Positions 6,259-14,328 of a stretch of 15,228 nt of DNA are shown in pieces (within the stretch, counting starts at the first letter, position 1; each line of letters starts with the position of its first letter). The stretch lies in the NCBI GenBank assembly GCA_021152595.1, contig JAGKVC010000105.1, positions 1-15,228 on the forward strand. The letters run 5' to 3'. The notes beneath the pieces were generated by a model. It searched no databases. It was not told the DNA's origin and was given only the letters and a program-made list of their open reading frames with translations. The stretch is from Clostridia bacterium (GTDB lineage: Bacteria > Bacillota > Clostridia > Oscillospirales > Ruminococcaceae). A program made the position numbers and the translations under genes.

Positions 6259-8932
6259 AATCTTCCTCCTCCTGACCGGATGCCGGTGTCTGTGCTGCAA
6301 ACGGATCCGGATAATCCGGTTCCTCCGGTACATCCGCATAGTCCGGCTCTGCATATTCCGGCTCTGCATACGCAGGCTCCTCCGGTGCATATTCCGGATC
6401 GTATTCCGGTTCTGCTGCCGGATGCTGCGGTGCCGCATCCTCCGCCGGACGGCGTCTGCGCCGCGGCGAGACCGGCTGCTTATAGGCAGCATAGTTGAGG
6501 TAGCGCTCGTGATCGGTAAAGGTCATGAGACCGTTGTAATCATAGAAATGCTTTTGCTTCGGGTACTTCGGATCCGTACCCTTATCCAGAATCGCCATCA
6601 GGATCAGATACAGCACCAGACCTGCCGCGCCGCAGAGCATGACGATCATGCCGACGCGCAGTCCCGGCGTCTCATAGGTGAATGTGATGCTGTTCTCGCC
6701 GGTTTCACAGCGAACCGCCATAAAGCCGACATTGACGCGCTCAACCGGTACCTCTCTGCCGTTGACCTTGGCAGTCCAGCCCTTTTCATACGGCACGCTG
6801 AAGAACACCATTTCCGGCTTCTCCAGATGAATCACGGCATCGAAGCCCTTTGAATCATAGCGGAAGGATTCGCAGGTCTCCGCCGCGCGCTCCTTGCAGT
6901 ATTCGATGAATTCCTCATCGGACATCGCATATTTCTCCTCGCCGGTGATCGGATCGAGGATCGCGCCGTATTCATCGCGCTGTTCTTCATTCAGCACCAG
7001 CGCCTTGACCATTGTCTTTTCCTTCGCAATATTCGTCATCTTGTCAAATTCTGCTTCGTCAATATAGGTGTCATATGCAATGCCCATCGGGATATATGCT
7101 TCATTCTCATAGATGCGGTAGCAGGATTGATCCTCCTTGTACTTGAACATCGGCATATTCTCGACAGTATCATGCTGCTGATCGGCATCACTGCCGGAAA
7201 TCTTCTCCACATAATATTTGACGCTGAACAGCTCGCGCAGCGGGAAATCCGTTGTCTCCGCACGCGATGCAACATCGCGCTGTATGCCGACCGCATCATA
7301 GAAATCCATCACAGAGGGCGGCACGATGCTGTGGAAGCAGCGCATATTGGAATAACCCCAGAACATCGGGAAATTGTCGTGATCCTTCGAGATGTCAATG
7401 CGCGCGAACTGTCCCTGCGGCATTTCGAGGGAGATCTCATCCTTTGCGCGGTACGAGGAATTGAGATAGGTTGTCGGATCTGCGCCGAGCCCGATGCCGA
7501 AATACAGCATGCAGAAGCCCGTGCAGAGGCAGGAGAACACCGTGGACCAGACCGCAAGCGTATAGACCTTTCTGCTTCTGCCGCGCGACATCGCAATCAG
7601 AATCACAAAGTAGAGCATCAGCAGTGTCAGCGCAGCCGTTACCCAGAAATACAGCGGATATGCGGCGAAATCAAACCACTTGACCTGATCATCCTCCTTG
7701 CGCGGCAGGAACGAGATCAGAATGAAGCCCACATTGACGATAAAGCAGGTGATAATGCCGCCCTTCCAGCGGATCTGCGGATTATCCAGTGCATATGCCG
7801 TCATCAGCGCCATAATCAGCACCGGCATATAGAACCAGCGTGCGTAATAGGAGCTGTTGAAGGTGTAGAACATCGAATTCAGAATCGGGATCACTGCGCA
7901 GACCATGCAGACTGCAACAATCTTTGTCGCCCAGTGCTTGCGCTTCTGCGCCATAAAGGAGATCACGCCTGCCATCGAGAACATCGGCAGATAACCTGCA
8001 ATCGACGACCACTTGCCGTAATCGGAGCGGAACAGATTCGGTCTTGCAGGTACATCCGGAATCATGAAGAAGCTCTGGATGATGCGCAGGACGCGCGTGC
8101 GGTCGGTATATGCGACCATATCCATGCCGACCAGATGCTTGTGGACACGGTAATTATCCAGCACCGCAAGCGCCGCAGGCAGCAGCAGCACGCAGGCAAT
8201 CATCGTGCCGAAAACCGCCTCGACCGCAATCCCGAAGAACTTGCGGACATCGGCGTGGAAATCCTTGCTCGTGCAGCGGATGATGAAATAAATCACCGTA
8301 AACACGACTTCGCACGAGAAGAAATAATAATTGATCAGACCGAGCAGAGCAACCGTCAGCCCGAAGACGCCGCGGCGGTTCTCATTGACGCGCTGCTCCA
8401 TTGCAAGCAGCAGCAGCGGAAAGAACGCGGTGACATCCTGAAAATGATTGAAGAATACATTATAAAGCTGGAATCCCGAAAACGCATAAAGCAGTGCGCC
8501 GATCATGGATGCCTGTCTGCTGCGGACAAAGCGCCGGATATAGGCGTAGGCTGTCAGCGCGGCGACCGCATGTTTCAGCGCCAGCAGGAACGGAATCAGA
8601 TACAGCACCCATTCCTGCGGAAACGGCACCGTCAGCCAGAAAAACGGGCTTCCGAGCAGATAGAATGAATAGGATCCGACGAAATTCGCACCGAGATCCG
8701 TCCGCCAGTCCCATCCGAAGTTTCCGTTCTGCACGGCATCATGCGCCAGATAATAAAACGGGAGCTGCTGTGAATTGAAATCCCCGTAATACACAAAATA
8801 GCCGCCGGTATAGATCATCACCGGCACAACGAGGAGCATCATCATGACAAAGCTCAGCAGAAAGACGCGCAGATACGGCTCACGGCGTTCGTTCAGCGGT
8901 CTGCGGATTGCTGTTTTCGGTTGCCTGCTCAT
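6248..8932 (-). CDS. yfhO: YfhO family multi-spanning membrane protein
   Basis: YfhO-family proteins are large integral membrane glycosyltransferase-like proteins (GT-C fold). In Bacillus and Listeria, members are linked to sugar decoration of lipoteichoic acid. The 894-residue protein has a first membrane segment at about 21-42. The family motif region YYGDFNSQQLPFYY (about 48-61) follows, then many hydrophobic segments and an extracytoplasmic region with VPYEKGWTAKVNGREV. A final membrane helix follows (GMIVMLCGAAGLVLYLILMA). After it comes a cytoplasmic tail with an RRRRR run and a Pro/Glu/Tyr/Asp-rich degenerate repeat ending EEEDYDA, which I do not know from the family. A GTG at 8944 is in frame, but GGTGGAG overlaps it and sits 6 bases before the ATG at 8932, which I prefer. 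The exact substrate is unknown. Confidence 0.88.
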   Translation of the reverse strand: MSRQPKTAIRRPLNERREPYLRVFLLSFVMMMLLVVPVMIYTGGYFVYYGDFNSQQLPFYYLAHDAVQNGNFGWDWRTDLGANFVGSYSFYLLGSPFFWLTVPFPQEWVLYLIPFLLALKHAVAALTAYAYIRRFVRSRQASMIGALLYAFSGFQLYNVFFNHFQDVTAFFPLLLLAMEQRVNENRRGVFGLTVALLGLINYYFFSCEVVFTVIYFIIRCTSKDFHADVRKFFGIAVEAVFGTMIACVLLLPAALAVLDNYRVHKHLVGMDMVAYTDRTRVLRIIQSFFMIPDVPARPNLFRSDYGKWSSIAGYLPMFSMAGVISFMAQKRKHWATKIVAVCMVCAVIPILNSMFYTFNSSYYARWFYMPVLIMALMTAYALDNPQIRWKGGIITCFIVNVGFILISFLPRKEDDQVKWFDFAAYPLYFWVTAALTLLMLYFVILIAMSRGRSRKVYTLAVWSTVFSCLCTGFCMLYFGIGLGADPTTYLNSSYRAKDEISLEMPQGQFARIDISKDHDNFPMFWGYSNMRCFHSIVPPSVMDFYDAVGIQRDVASRAETTDFPLRELFSVKYYVEKISGSDADQQHDTVENMPMFKYKEDQSCYRIYENEAYIPMGIAYDTYIDEAEFDKMTNIAKEKTMVKALVLNEEQRDEYGAILDPITGEEKYAMSDEEFIEYCKERAAETCESFRYDSKGFDAVIHLEKPEMVFFSVPYEKGWTAKVNGREVPVERVNVGFMAVRCETGENSITFTYETPGLRVGMIVMLCGAAGLVLYLILMAILDKGTDPKYPKQKHFYDYNGLMTFTDHERYLNYAAYKQPVSPRRRRRPAEDAAPQHPAAEPEYDPEYAPEEPAYAEPEYAEPDYADVPEEPDYPDPFAAQTPASGQEEEDYDA
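6260..6430 (-). repeat. Degenerate tandem repeat coding the acidic YfhO tail
   Basis: This stretch encodes repeated PEYAEP / PDYADVPEEP type units at the C terminus of the YfhO protein. At DNA level the unit CCGGCTCTGCATA recurs with little change around 6340-6371. The peptide is rich in Pro, Glu, Asp and Tyr, probably disordered and very acidic, and it follows an arginine run. Confidence 0.55.
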
Positions 8933-8973
8933 TTTTATCTCCACCTTTATTCTATTATGGAATATATGTTTCT

Positions 8974-9002
8974 ATTATAGCACATTCTTTCGGAAAGTGC
9001 AA
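8974..9002 (-). promoter_or_regulatory. Strong sigma-A type promoter for yfhO-nudix
   Basis: On the minus strand TTGCAC (9002-8997) and a perfect TATAAT (8979-8974) are separated by exactly 17 bases. Transcription would start near 8967, giving a leader of about 35 bases to the yfhO ATG. It is the best promoter in the window and suggests that yfhO and the Nudix gene form their own unit, separate from tatD upstream. Confidence 0.8.
8980..9000. promoter_or_regulatory. Possible operator palindrome inside the yfhO promoter
   Basis: Half-sites GCACATTC and GAAAGTGC face each other across 5 bases and match as an inverted repeat at 7 of 8 positions. The palindrome fills the spacer between -10 and -35 and overlaps the -35 box, a classic repressor position. 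The cognate regulator is unknown. Confidence 0.35.
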
Positions 9003-9046
9003 TGTTTTTTCAAAAAGAAAATCCTGCCTGTCCGCCTTTTTCCGGA

Positions 9047-9823
9047 TCATTCCAGTCCGAAGAAGCGGCGCGTGTTTTCCAGCGCGTGTTCTTTCAGCTC
9101 CAATTCGTCAACATGCATATGCTTTGCAAGCTCCGCCGCAACATACCGGATATTCTGCGGCACATTGACGCTGCCCAGTCCTTTGACATTTTTCGGGATC
9201 AGGTAGGGCGCGTCGGTCTCGATCATGATGCGGTCAAGGGGGATCATCCGGACCGCCTCGCGCAGTTCCTTTCCGCGGCGGTCGTCGCAGATCCAGCCCG
9301 TGATGCCGATGTAAAAGCCCATGTCCAGATAGGCTCTGAGCGTCTGCGCATCGCCGGTGAAGCAATGCACCACCGAGCGGCTGCACTGCTCCGGATGCTG
9401 CTTCATCCGCGCGATGAAATCCTTTGCCGCCTCGCGCTCATGCAGAAAAAGCGGCTTTCCGAGCTCCTCTGCAAGCCGGATATGCCGGTCAAAGCAGCGG
9501 AGCTGATTCTCGCGCGTTGAGAACATGCGGTCATAATCGAGACCGCACTCCCCCACCGCAACGATCTTCGGATTCTGCGTCACGATCTCGCGGATGCGAA
9601 CAAAATCCTCCGGACGCGCACGGTCGGCGCTGTGCGGATGAATGCCGCAGGTGCCCCAGCAGTCATGCGACTGCACATAACGCTGCACCGATTCGTTTTC
9701 TTTCATATCCGAGCCGGTCAGGATGCAGGCAACGCCCTCCGCCGCCGCATCCGAGATCACGCGGTCCGGCTCCCTGAACTGCCTGCAAAACAGATTCAGC
9801 CCGATGTCGATGTATGTGGTCAT
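9047..9823 (-). CDS. tatD: TatD family metal-dependent nuclease
   Basis: TatD proteins are TIM-barrel metal-dependent DNases (3'-5' exonuclease activity in E. coli). The 258-residue protein has the start typical of TatD proper, YIDIGLNL, rather than the HxH start of YcfH/YabD-type relatives. It also has GIHPHSAD (60-67), VGECGLDYDRMFST (90-103), LFLHERE (125-131), VVHCFTG (151-157), ITGWICDDRRG (174-184) and IETDAPYL (201-208). The metal-binding acidic and histidine residues (E92, H128, H153, D204) are all present. Its ATG overlaps the stop of the upstream restriction-like gene as ATGA, with AAGGAA 11 bases before, so the two are translationally coupled. Its base composition matches the rest of the chromosome, unlike its upstream partner. 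Confidence 0.92.
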   Translation of the reverse strand: MTTYIDIGLNLFCRQFREPDRVISDAAAEGVACILTGSDMKENESVQRYVQSHDCWGTCGIHPHSADRARPEDFVRIREIVTQNPKIVAVGECGLDYDRMFSTRENQLRCFDRHIRLAEELGKPLFLHEREAAKDFIARMKQHPEQCSRSVVHCFTGDAQTLRAYLDMGFYIGITGWICDDRRGKELREAVRMIPLDRIMIETDAPYLIPKNVKGLGSVNVPQNIRYVAAELAKHMHVDELELKEHALENTRRFFGLE

Positions 9824-11421
9824 GGTTTTAACAGTTCCTTTGCTTCCTTAATATCTATTTTTGCATGATAACCGTGTTTTTCAAGCAAATACAACAACTC
9901 TCCGCCATTAAGCAAAGTTATTGGTTTTCCATTTGCAAATTTATATGCATCATTGCCGTAGCTCGAAGTTGTCACAAGAATGCCTTTTGTTGCGCCTTCA
10001 TTCAATAATGTACCATAAAGATCTCGAACCGCAGAAACACCAACCACATTTGTGTAACGTTTTGCTTGAATGACGATTTTACCGCCGCGAATCGGATCCG
10101 GATCGAAGGCGACCGCATCTACTCCACCGTCACGGCTTGCCTGCGTAATCTTGACCTCTCCGCCATTCACACTAAATTCTTTCTCAAACAGTTCCCGAAC
10201 CAGATTTTCAAAATCTTGCCAATCCATAGCGGCAAGATTTGAACTCTCATCCAATGTATCTGCAACTTCGTATGCTTCAATAAAGCGCTTGTCCTCTTTA
10301 GAAATTGTAATCAAAGGAGCAACTGGAGCTATATTTGCAAGTGAAGCAGCCGAAACGCCCTTTGCACTTTTGAACCATGCTTTCGGATCAATCGCAGAGA
10401 GATTCAATGCCATGAAATCTTTTTGCGTCGTTGTCAGCGACAGAATACAAGGCTCTATATGTTGTCCCGTTGCCTTATCTACTGTTTTCAACTTTCCGTT
10501 AACTGCAATCGCATCAATGAACGAAGCGATGTGTTGATCACGGAAACAAGTATGCAATATTTGCAGCACAATCTGATAAATAACACTATCGTATTTCTTC
10601 TTCATATACGATTCGGAATACAATGTTGTTTTCCATTCATTTTTGGACTTTACAAATGTTTCTGATTTTACGTTTGGAATAGACTCCATTTTGGGAAGCA
10701 CCGTCTCAACAATCAGAAGTTTGCTTTCCGGCAAATATTCCGTGACCACTTCCCTTTCAAATTCAAAAGGATAGCGCAAAGTACCTAATAGTAACGGAAT
10801 ATAGTCCTCAATCGCATCTTTTCTTCCACTTTTTACTGCATCCGCAAACGAATCGATCTCTTTATTATTATTTATCTGTTCGGCTTCGTAGGCAGCCTTT
10901 TTATCACTCCATTCTTTATATTTCAGTTCAAATTCTGCCATTCTATTTTGATTAGAAGTTTGTATAGATTTAACCTCTGATTCCCATCTTTGATGTGCTT
11001 CATCAAAGCGGCGTTGATTTTCCGCTTCAAATGCAGCTTTCTTTGTTCTGGATATTTTTTCTATAAAACTCGGCTGCGGATTAAATTCTGCTTCAGTCCG
11101 CATTGGCTCTCGCGGTAATGCCTTCTGAATCGGAGGCGTCGGTTGATAATCCGGAAAAGGCGTGTTATCCTTCAATACATCAAAATTAAACAAAGGAGCG
11201 CGCAAAGAATCAAGCAGTATATGATCCAATGCCGCCTGTATTTGTTCCGCCTGTCTTGTCTTTTCTTTGGCAGATGTTTGATTACACTTACTTTTCCATT
11301 CAATATCCCATTGTAATCTAATTGCCTTCTCTTTTTGAGCAATCTCATCCCAAGTTTGACCGGTGACAACCCGGTATTTATTCAATCCAGAATGACTTAC
11401 CCCTTTTCTTAGCAATGCCAT
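9820..11421 (-). CDS. Mrr-like restriction endonuclease with N-terminal coiled coil
   Basis: This 533-residue protein ends in a PD-(D/E)xK nuclease domain of the Mrr type (about 397-520): MDWQDFENLVRELFEKEF, then QASRDGGVDAVAFD and KIVIQAKRY. The likely metal and catalytic residues are E404, D435, Q452 and K454. It opens with RKGVSHSGLNKYRVVTG, has a proline-rich linker near 88-118 and a strongly charged predicted coiled coil at about 121-192. The middle part (200-390) I do not recognise. No methyltransferase or specificity gene is nearby. This suggests a stand-alone nuclease, perhaps acting on modified DNA as Mrr does, but the target is unknown. An in-frame GTG at 11451 exists; I chose the ATG at 11421 because AAAGGAG precedes it. 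The gene is visibly AT-richer than its neighbours, pointing to horizontal acquisition. Confidence 0.85.
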   Translation of the reverse strand: MALLRKGVSHSGLNKYRVVTGQTWDEIAQKEKAIRLQWDIEWKSKCNQTSAKEKTRQAEQIQAALDHILLDSLRAPLFNFDVLKDNTPFPDYQPTPPIQKALPREPMRTEAEFNPQPSFIEKISRTKKAAFEAENQRRFDEAHQRWESEVKSIQTSNQNRMAEFELKYKEWSDKKAAYEAEQINNNKEIDSFADAVKSGRKDAIEDYIPLLLGTLRYPFEFEREVVTEYLPESKLLIVETVLPKMESIPNVKSETFVKSKNEWKTTLYSESYMKKKYDSVIYQIVLQILHTCFRDQHIASFIDAIAVNGKLKTVDKATGQHIEPCILSLTTTQKDFMALNLSAIDPKAWFKSAKGVSAASLANIAPVAPLITISKEDKRFIEAYEVADTLDESSNLAAMDWQDFENLVRELFEKEFSVNGGEVKITQASRDGGVDAVAFDPDPIRGGKIVIQAKRYTNVVGVSAVRDLYGTLLNEGATKGILVTTSSYGNDAYKFANGKPITLLNGGELLYLLEKHGYHAKIDIKEAKELLKP

Positions 11422-11447
11422 AATACTCTCACTCCTTTGATTATCAT

Positions 11448-11762
11448 TCACCCCAGCAGTCCACGGAGCTGCTTTTCTTTTTCTTCCATGAGCGCATCGA
11501 ACCGCGCAAGATAGTCATAGGGATATTTGCATTCGGTCAGGCGCTCGATGCCGCGTCTGCCGCCGAGCACCTTCGTCGATGCCCCTGCTCCGATGCCGAG
11601 AATCGTCTGCGAATCGTCCATCATCATCACATTATACGCGCTCTCGAATCCCGGCTTTGCATAGCCGACATTTTCCAGATTCGCCGCCATGTTCTTCTGC
11701 CGGTAGAGATAATACGGGCGGTAGCCTGCGGCGGTCAGCGTTTTCTGCGCATAATCGACCAT
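11448..11762 (-). pseudogene. hemZ: C-terminal fragment of HemZ
   Basis: These 104 codons are the conserved end of HemZ: YRPYYLYRQKNMAANLENVG, YNVMMMDDSQTILGIGAGAS and KYPYDYLARFDAL all belong to the C-terminal domain. The frame can be read upstream past the ATG to about 11783 (AGAEEVAE), where it meets the N-terminal fragment in another frame. A Shine-Dalgarno-like GGAGGAGG happens to lie 8 bases before the ATG at 11762, so this fragment might be translated alone. It cannot be catalytic because it lacks the iron-sulfur site. It ends 26 bases before the restriction-like gene. Confidence 0.85.
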
Positions 11763-12583
11763 TTCCGCAACCTCCTCCGCACCCGCGTGATCGTGTCCGG
11801 TCTGCCTGCTTCGATCGTGAACTCACGGAGCGGCTGACCGTTCACGAAGTTCCTGTGCAGCCAATCAAGCGGCTGATACAGGTCGATCGCGGTCGGGGTG
11901 CCGCCGCCGATATAGATGCTGTCAACGGTCAGACCGTAATCCTGAACAATATTGCCGACAAGGTCGATTTCCTTTGCGAGACAGGCGTAATAATCATCGA
12001 CAAGCCTGCCCATCTGTGAGACAGAGTTGCTGACGAATGAACAGTATTTGCAGCGCGTCGGGCAGAACGGGATCGAAACATAAACCGCGACACTGCCCTT
12101 CGGCGCGGCACTGAGGATCGGCTGCTGTACCGCGAGAATCTTCGCGGCAAGCTGCGTCTTTTCCTCCGTCACATGCCAGATATTCCGGAAGTCGTCCTTT
12201 GCCTGTTCGATGCTGCCGGTGCGCTCCGCAAACTTCCGCAGCAGATTCACCGGCCGGATGCCCGTCAGCATGCCCCACGCTGGACGCAGCCCCGTCAGAT
12301 CGCAGAGCATCGGATAAAGCAGACCGGAGATTTCACGGTCAAGAATATTGTTCGGGATATCGGGCGGCAGATTTTTCTCGCTGCTGCGCGTTTCTCCGCC
12401 GATCTTTACCGTGCACGAAAGGCGCTGACCGTCCTCCGCAGGCAGCAGCATCGCAGAAAAATACTCATCCGCAAAAGGCGGCTGCGGCTCCGTCGAAAAT
12501 GCGAATTTCTCCGCCGGACGGAACAGCTTGAGCAGCGCCTCCATTTCATAGGTGCGGCTGTGTCCGTATGTGTGAATGACCAA
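11735..12583 (-). pseudogene. hemZ: N-terminal radical SAM fragment of HemZ, internally deleted and frameshifted
   Basis: HemZ is a radical SAM protein annotated as coproporphyrinogen III dehydrogenase (oxygen-independent). This part carries the iron-sulfur motif SIPFCPTRCKYCSF (170-183), GGGTPTAIDL (227-235) and EFTIEAGRPDTIT (254-266). After that, 16 unrelated basic residues lead to a stop. Intact HemZ (about 500 residues) continues here with roughly 120-150 residues of the barrel, which are absent. The remaining C-terminal part resumes in another frame at about 11783. So the gene has an internal deletion plus frameshift, not a single base error. The start is TTG at 12583 with GGAGGG 9 bases upstream, as no earlier ATG is in frame. 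The location after relA and an MBL hydrolase is typical for hemZ. An assembly collapse is an alternative explanation. Confidence 0.85.
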
Positions 12584-12628
12584 GGCTGTCCGCCCTCCGT
12601 TCTTTCAAATCTATTCTTCGCTGAAGCG

Positions 12629-13099
12629 TCAGTCTTTTTCGTACTGCACAAGTGTCATGCGTTCGCTGACAATCTGCGGCGCGCCGGTGCGGTGATAGCC
12701 CATTTTCTCATACAGATGACAGTTGCCCTGCTCCTGCATGATCGTGGACAGCTCCCAGTTTTCCGCGCCGTGCAGACACTCTGCCTCGCGCATCGCTGCC
12801 TGCGCATAGCCGCGGTTCTGATGCTGCGGCAGAACGGACAGCGGCGATATGCGCTTGCGGCTGCCGTCCTTTGCATCGACAATGCGGATCGCGCCGACAG
12901 CCTCGCCGTTCACTATTATATAATAATAGTATGTTTCCGGCTGCATCAGCCGCGCTCTGACGCGGTCAGCCGTTTCATTCGCCGGATTCAGATCATAATC
13001 CTGATAGCGTTCGAGCAGCGGTGCAAAGGATGCCTTCTGCATCTGCAAAATCTGTTCCGCATCCTGTACATCTGCGCGCTGCAATGTGACCGTACTCAC
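12629..13099 (-). CDS. GNAT family N-acetyltransferase
   Basis: This protein of about 156 residues has the GNAT fold for transfer of an acetyl group from acetyl-CoA. The first strand is TLQRADVQDAEQI, the core strand is RISPLSVLPQHQNRGYAQAA with the acetyl-CoA pyrophosphate-binding QNRGYA, and the end has CHLYEKMGYHRTG, a common GNAT motif. The substrate cannot be deduced. The start is uncertain: an ATG at 13129 would add 10 residues. I prefer the GTG at 13099 because it overlaps the stop of the upstream hydrolase gene as GTGA and places the GNAT domain directly at the N terminus. It lies 45 bases before hemZ. Confidence 0.8.
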   Translation of the reverse strand: MSTVTLQRADVQDAEQILQMQKASFAPLLERYQDYDLNPANETADRVRARLMQPETYYYYIIVNGEAVGAIRIVDAKDGSRKRISPLSVLPQHQNRGYAQAAMREAECLHGAENWELSTIMQEQGNCHLYEKMGYHRTGAPQIVSERMTLVQYEKD

Positions 13100-13740
13100 A
13101 GCTTTCTCGGGATCAGATACGGACCGCATCTGCGCTCATGCTCGAGCGTTGTTTCCGCGTAATGTCCGGTGTAAACCTTGCAGTCGCCCTCCAATGCGCC
13201 GAGGCGTGCGAGCGATTTGCGCATATCATGAATATTGCCGCCCTGAAAATCCACTCTGCCGACACCGTCGCGGAACAGCGTATCACCGGAAAAGAGAATC
13301 TCCCCGTGCCGGAAGCACGAGCTGCCCGGTGAGTGCCCCGGAGTATGAATCACGAGAAATTCCAGTTCCTCCGAGAATTTCAGCGTTTCGTTATCCTCAA
13401 ATGTACGGATGAAGTTCTCATCCGGTCGGCGGTACATCGCGCCGAATCCGAGCTGCACCGCAAGCGAATATTCCGCAGAGGTCACCATCGGGCGGTCAAG
13501 CGTATGGACATAGAGCGGAATCTGATATTTCTCGATCACCTCCGCTGCCGCGCCGAAATGATCGAAATGCGCATGCGTCAGCAGAATCGCAAGCGGCTTG
13601 ATCCCCAGCGATTCGATCTCCGAGAGAATATAATCCGGCTCTGCGCCCGGATCAATGATCACAGCATTGTTTTCCTCGTCGGAAACCAGAAAGCAGTTTG
13701 CCTCCAGCTCTCCGACGGGCAGTTTTTGAATCTTCAGCAT
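13096..13740 (-). CDS. Metallo-beta-lactamase fold hydrolase, glyoxalase II-like
   Basis: This 214-residue cytoplasmic protein has the full set of metal ligands of the MBL fold: THAHFDH (55-61), TPGHSPGS (133-140), SGDTLF (151-156) and TGHY (191-194). It resembles the short glyoxalase II-like group (YqgX/YcbL type), which hydrolyse thioesters such as hydroxyacylglutathione or related compounds. The true substrate is unknown, especially as many Clostridia lack glutathione. A good ribosome site (AGGAGA, 8 bases from the ATG) fixes the start. It lies 26 bases after one GNAT gene and overlaps the next by 4 bases. An MBL hydrolase between relA and hemZ is a conserved Firmicutes arrangement. Confidence 0.9.
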   Translation of the reverse strand: MLKIQKLPVGELEANCFLVSDEENNAVIIDPGAEPDYILSEIESLGIKPLAILLTHAHFDHFGAAAEVIEKYQIPLYVHTLDRPMVTSAEYSLAVQLGFGAMYRRPDENFIRTFEDNETLKFSEELEFLVIHTPGHSPGSSCFRHGEILFSGDTLFRDGVGRVDFQGGNIHDMRKSLARLGALEGDCKVYTGHYAETTLEHERRCGPYLIPRKL

Positions 13741-13766
13741 AATTTTTCTCCTGTAAAGACGGCGGT

Positions 13767-14315
13767 TTACAATTCTTTCATCATCCAGTATGCGGAATCA
13801 TAGCTGCCGTCTGCATATTTTGCATTCCGCGGAAATGTGCCGTATCTGCGGAAACCGAGCTTTTCATAGAGCGCGACTGCACCCGTATTTCCTGCCATGA
13901 CCTCCAGCTCCGCCTGCTCATAGCCGATCTCTTTCGCAGCTTGCAGGACGGTTTCCAGCATCAGCCGCCCGATGCCCCTGCCGCAGTATGCCTGATACAG
14001 CGCAATCGCAACCGTACACCGGTGCGCATAGCGGCGGTAATCGCCCATGCTCATCAGCGAACAGTTGCCGATGTGCTTCCCGTCGGCAAAGGCAAGGAGC
14101 AGAAGATCTCTCTCCGCATCAATTTTATTTTGCAGGAATGCGCGCTCCTGCTCCGGCGTGACCTGAACCTCGTCCGGTTCACGGATGAGATAGGGCGTTT
14201 CGCCGGATGTTGTTTTCAAAAAAGCAATCAGGGCATCAGAATCGGAAAGCGCCGCACTCCGCAGCTCAATCTTCTGCCCGCATCGGTCTGTAACAAAAAG
14301 CGATCCGAATTTCAT
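13767..14315 (-). CDS. GNAT family N-acetyltransferase
   Basis: This 182-residue protein has typical GNAT features: IELRSAALSDSDALIAFL at the start of the fold, VAIALYQAYCGRGIGRLML with the acetyl-CoA binding site CGRGIG, then AELEVMAGNTGAVALYEKLG and FRRYGTFP. The pattern resembles ribosomal-protein or small-molecule acetyltransferases of the RimI/RimJ type, but no substrate can be assigned. The frame extends 32 codons upstream through a palindromic repeat. I chose the ATG at 14315, which has GGAG 5 bases before it and begins MKFGSLFVTD. A strong terminator-like hairpin lies just upstream of the ribosome site. Confidence 0.88.
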   Translation of the reverse strand: MKFGSLFVTDRCGQKIELRSAALSDSDALIAFLKTTSGETPYLIREPDEVQVTPEQERAFLQNKIDAERDLLLLAFADGKHIGNCSLMSMGDYRRYAHRCTVAIALYQAYCGRGIGRLMLETVLQAAKEIGYEQAELEVMAGNTGAVALYEKLGFRRYGTFPRNAKYADGSYDSAYWMMKEL

Positions 14316-14328
14316 GATGTCTCCATTC

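Noticed and set aside
7127..8668. Plus-strand open frame of 513 codons opposite yfhO
   Set aside because: Composition rich in His, Arg, Ile and Cys with no motif. It mirrors the codon pattern of yfhO.
9047..11421. Complete restriction-modification or Qat-type defence system
   Set aside because: No methyltransferase, specificity subunit, ATPase or QueC-like gene is present, and TatD looks like a housekeeping copy. Only a stand-alone nuclease can be supported.
11735..11783. Programmed ribosomal frameshift joining the two hemZ parts
   Set aside because: A frameshift would not restore the missing 120-150 residues of the barrel, and there is no slippery sequence at the junction.
12173..13162. 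Plus-strand open frame of 329 codons opposite hemZ and the GNAT gene
   Set aside because: It spans two minus-strand genes and their spacer, with no ribosome site or recognisable domain.
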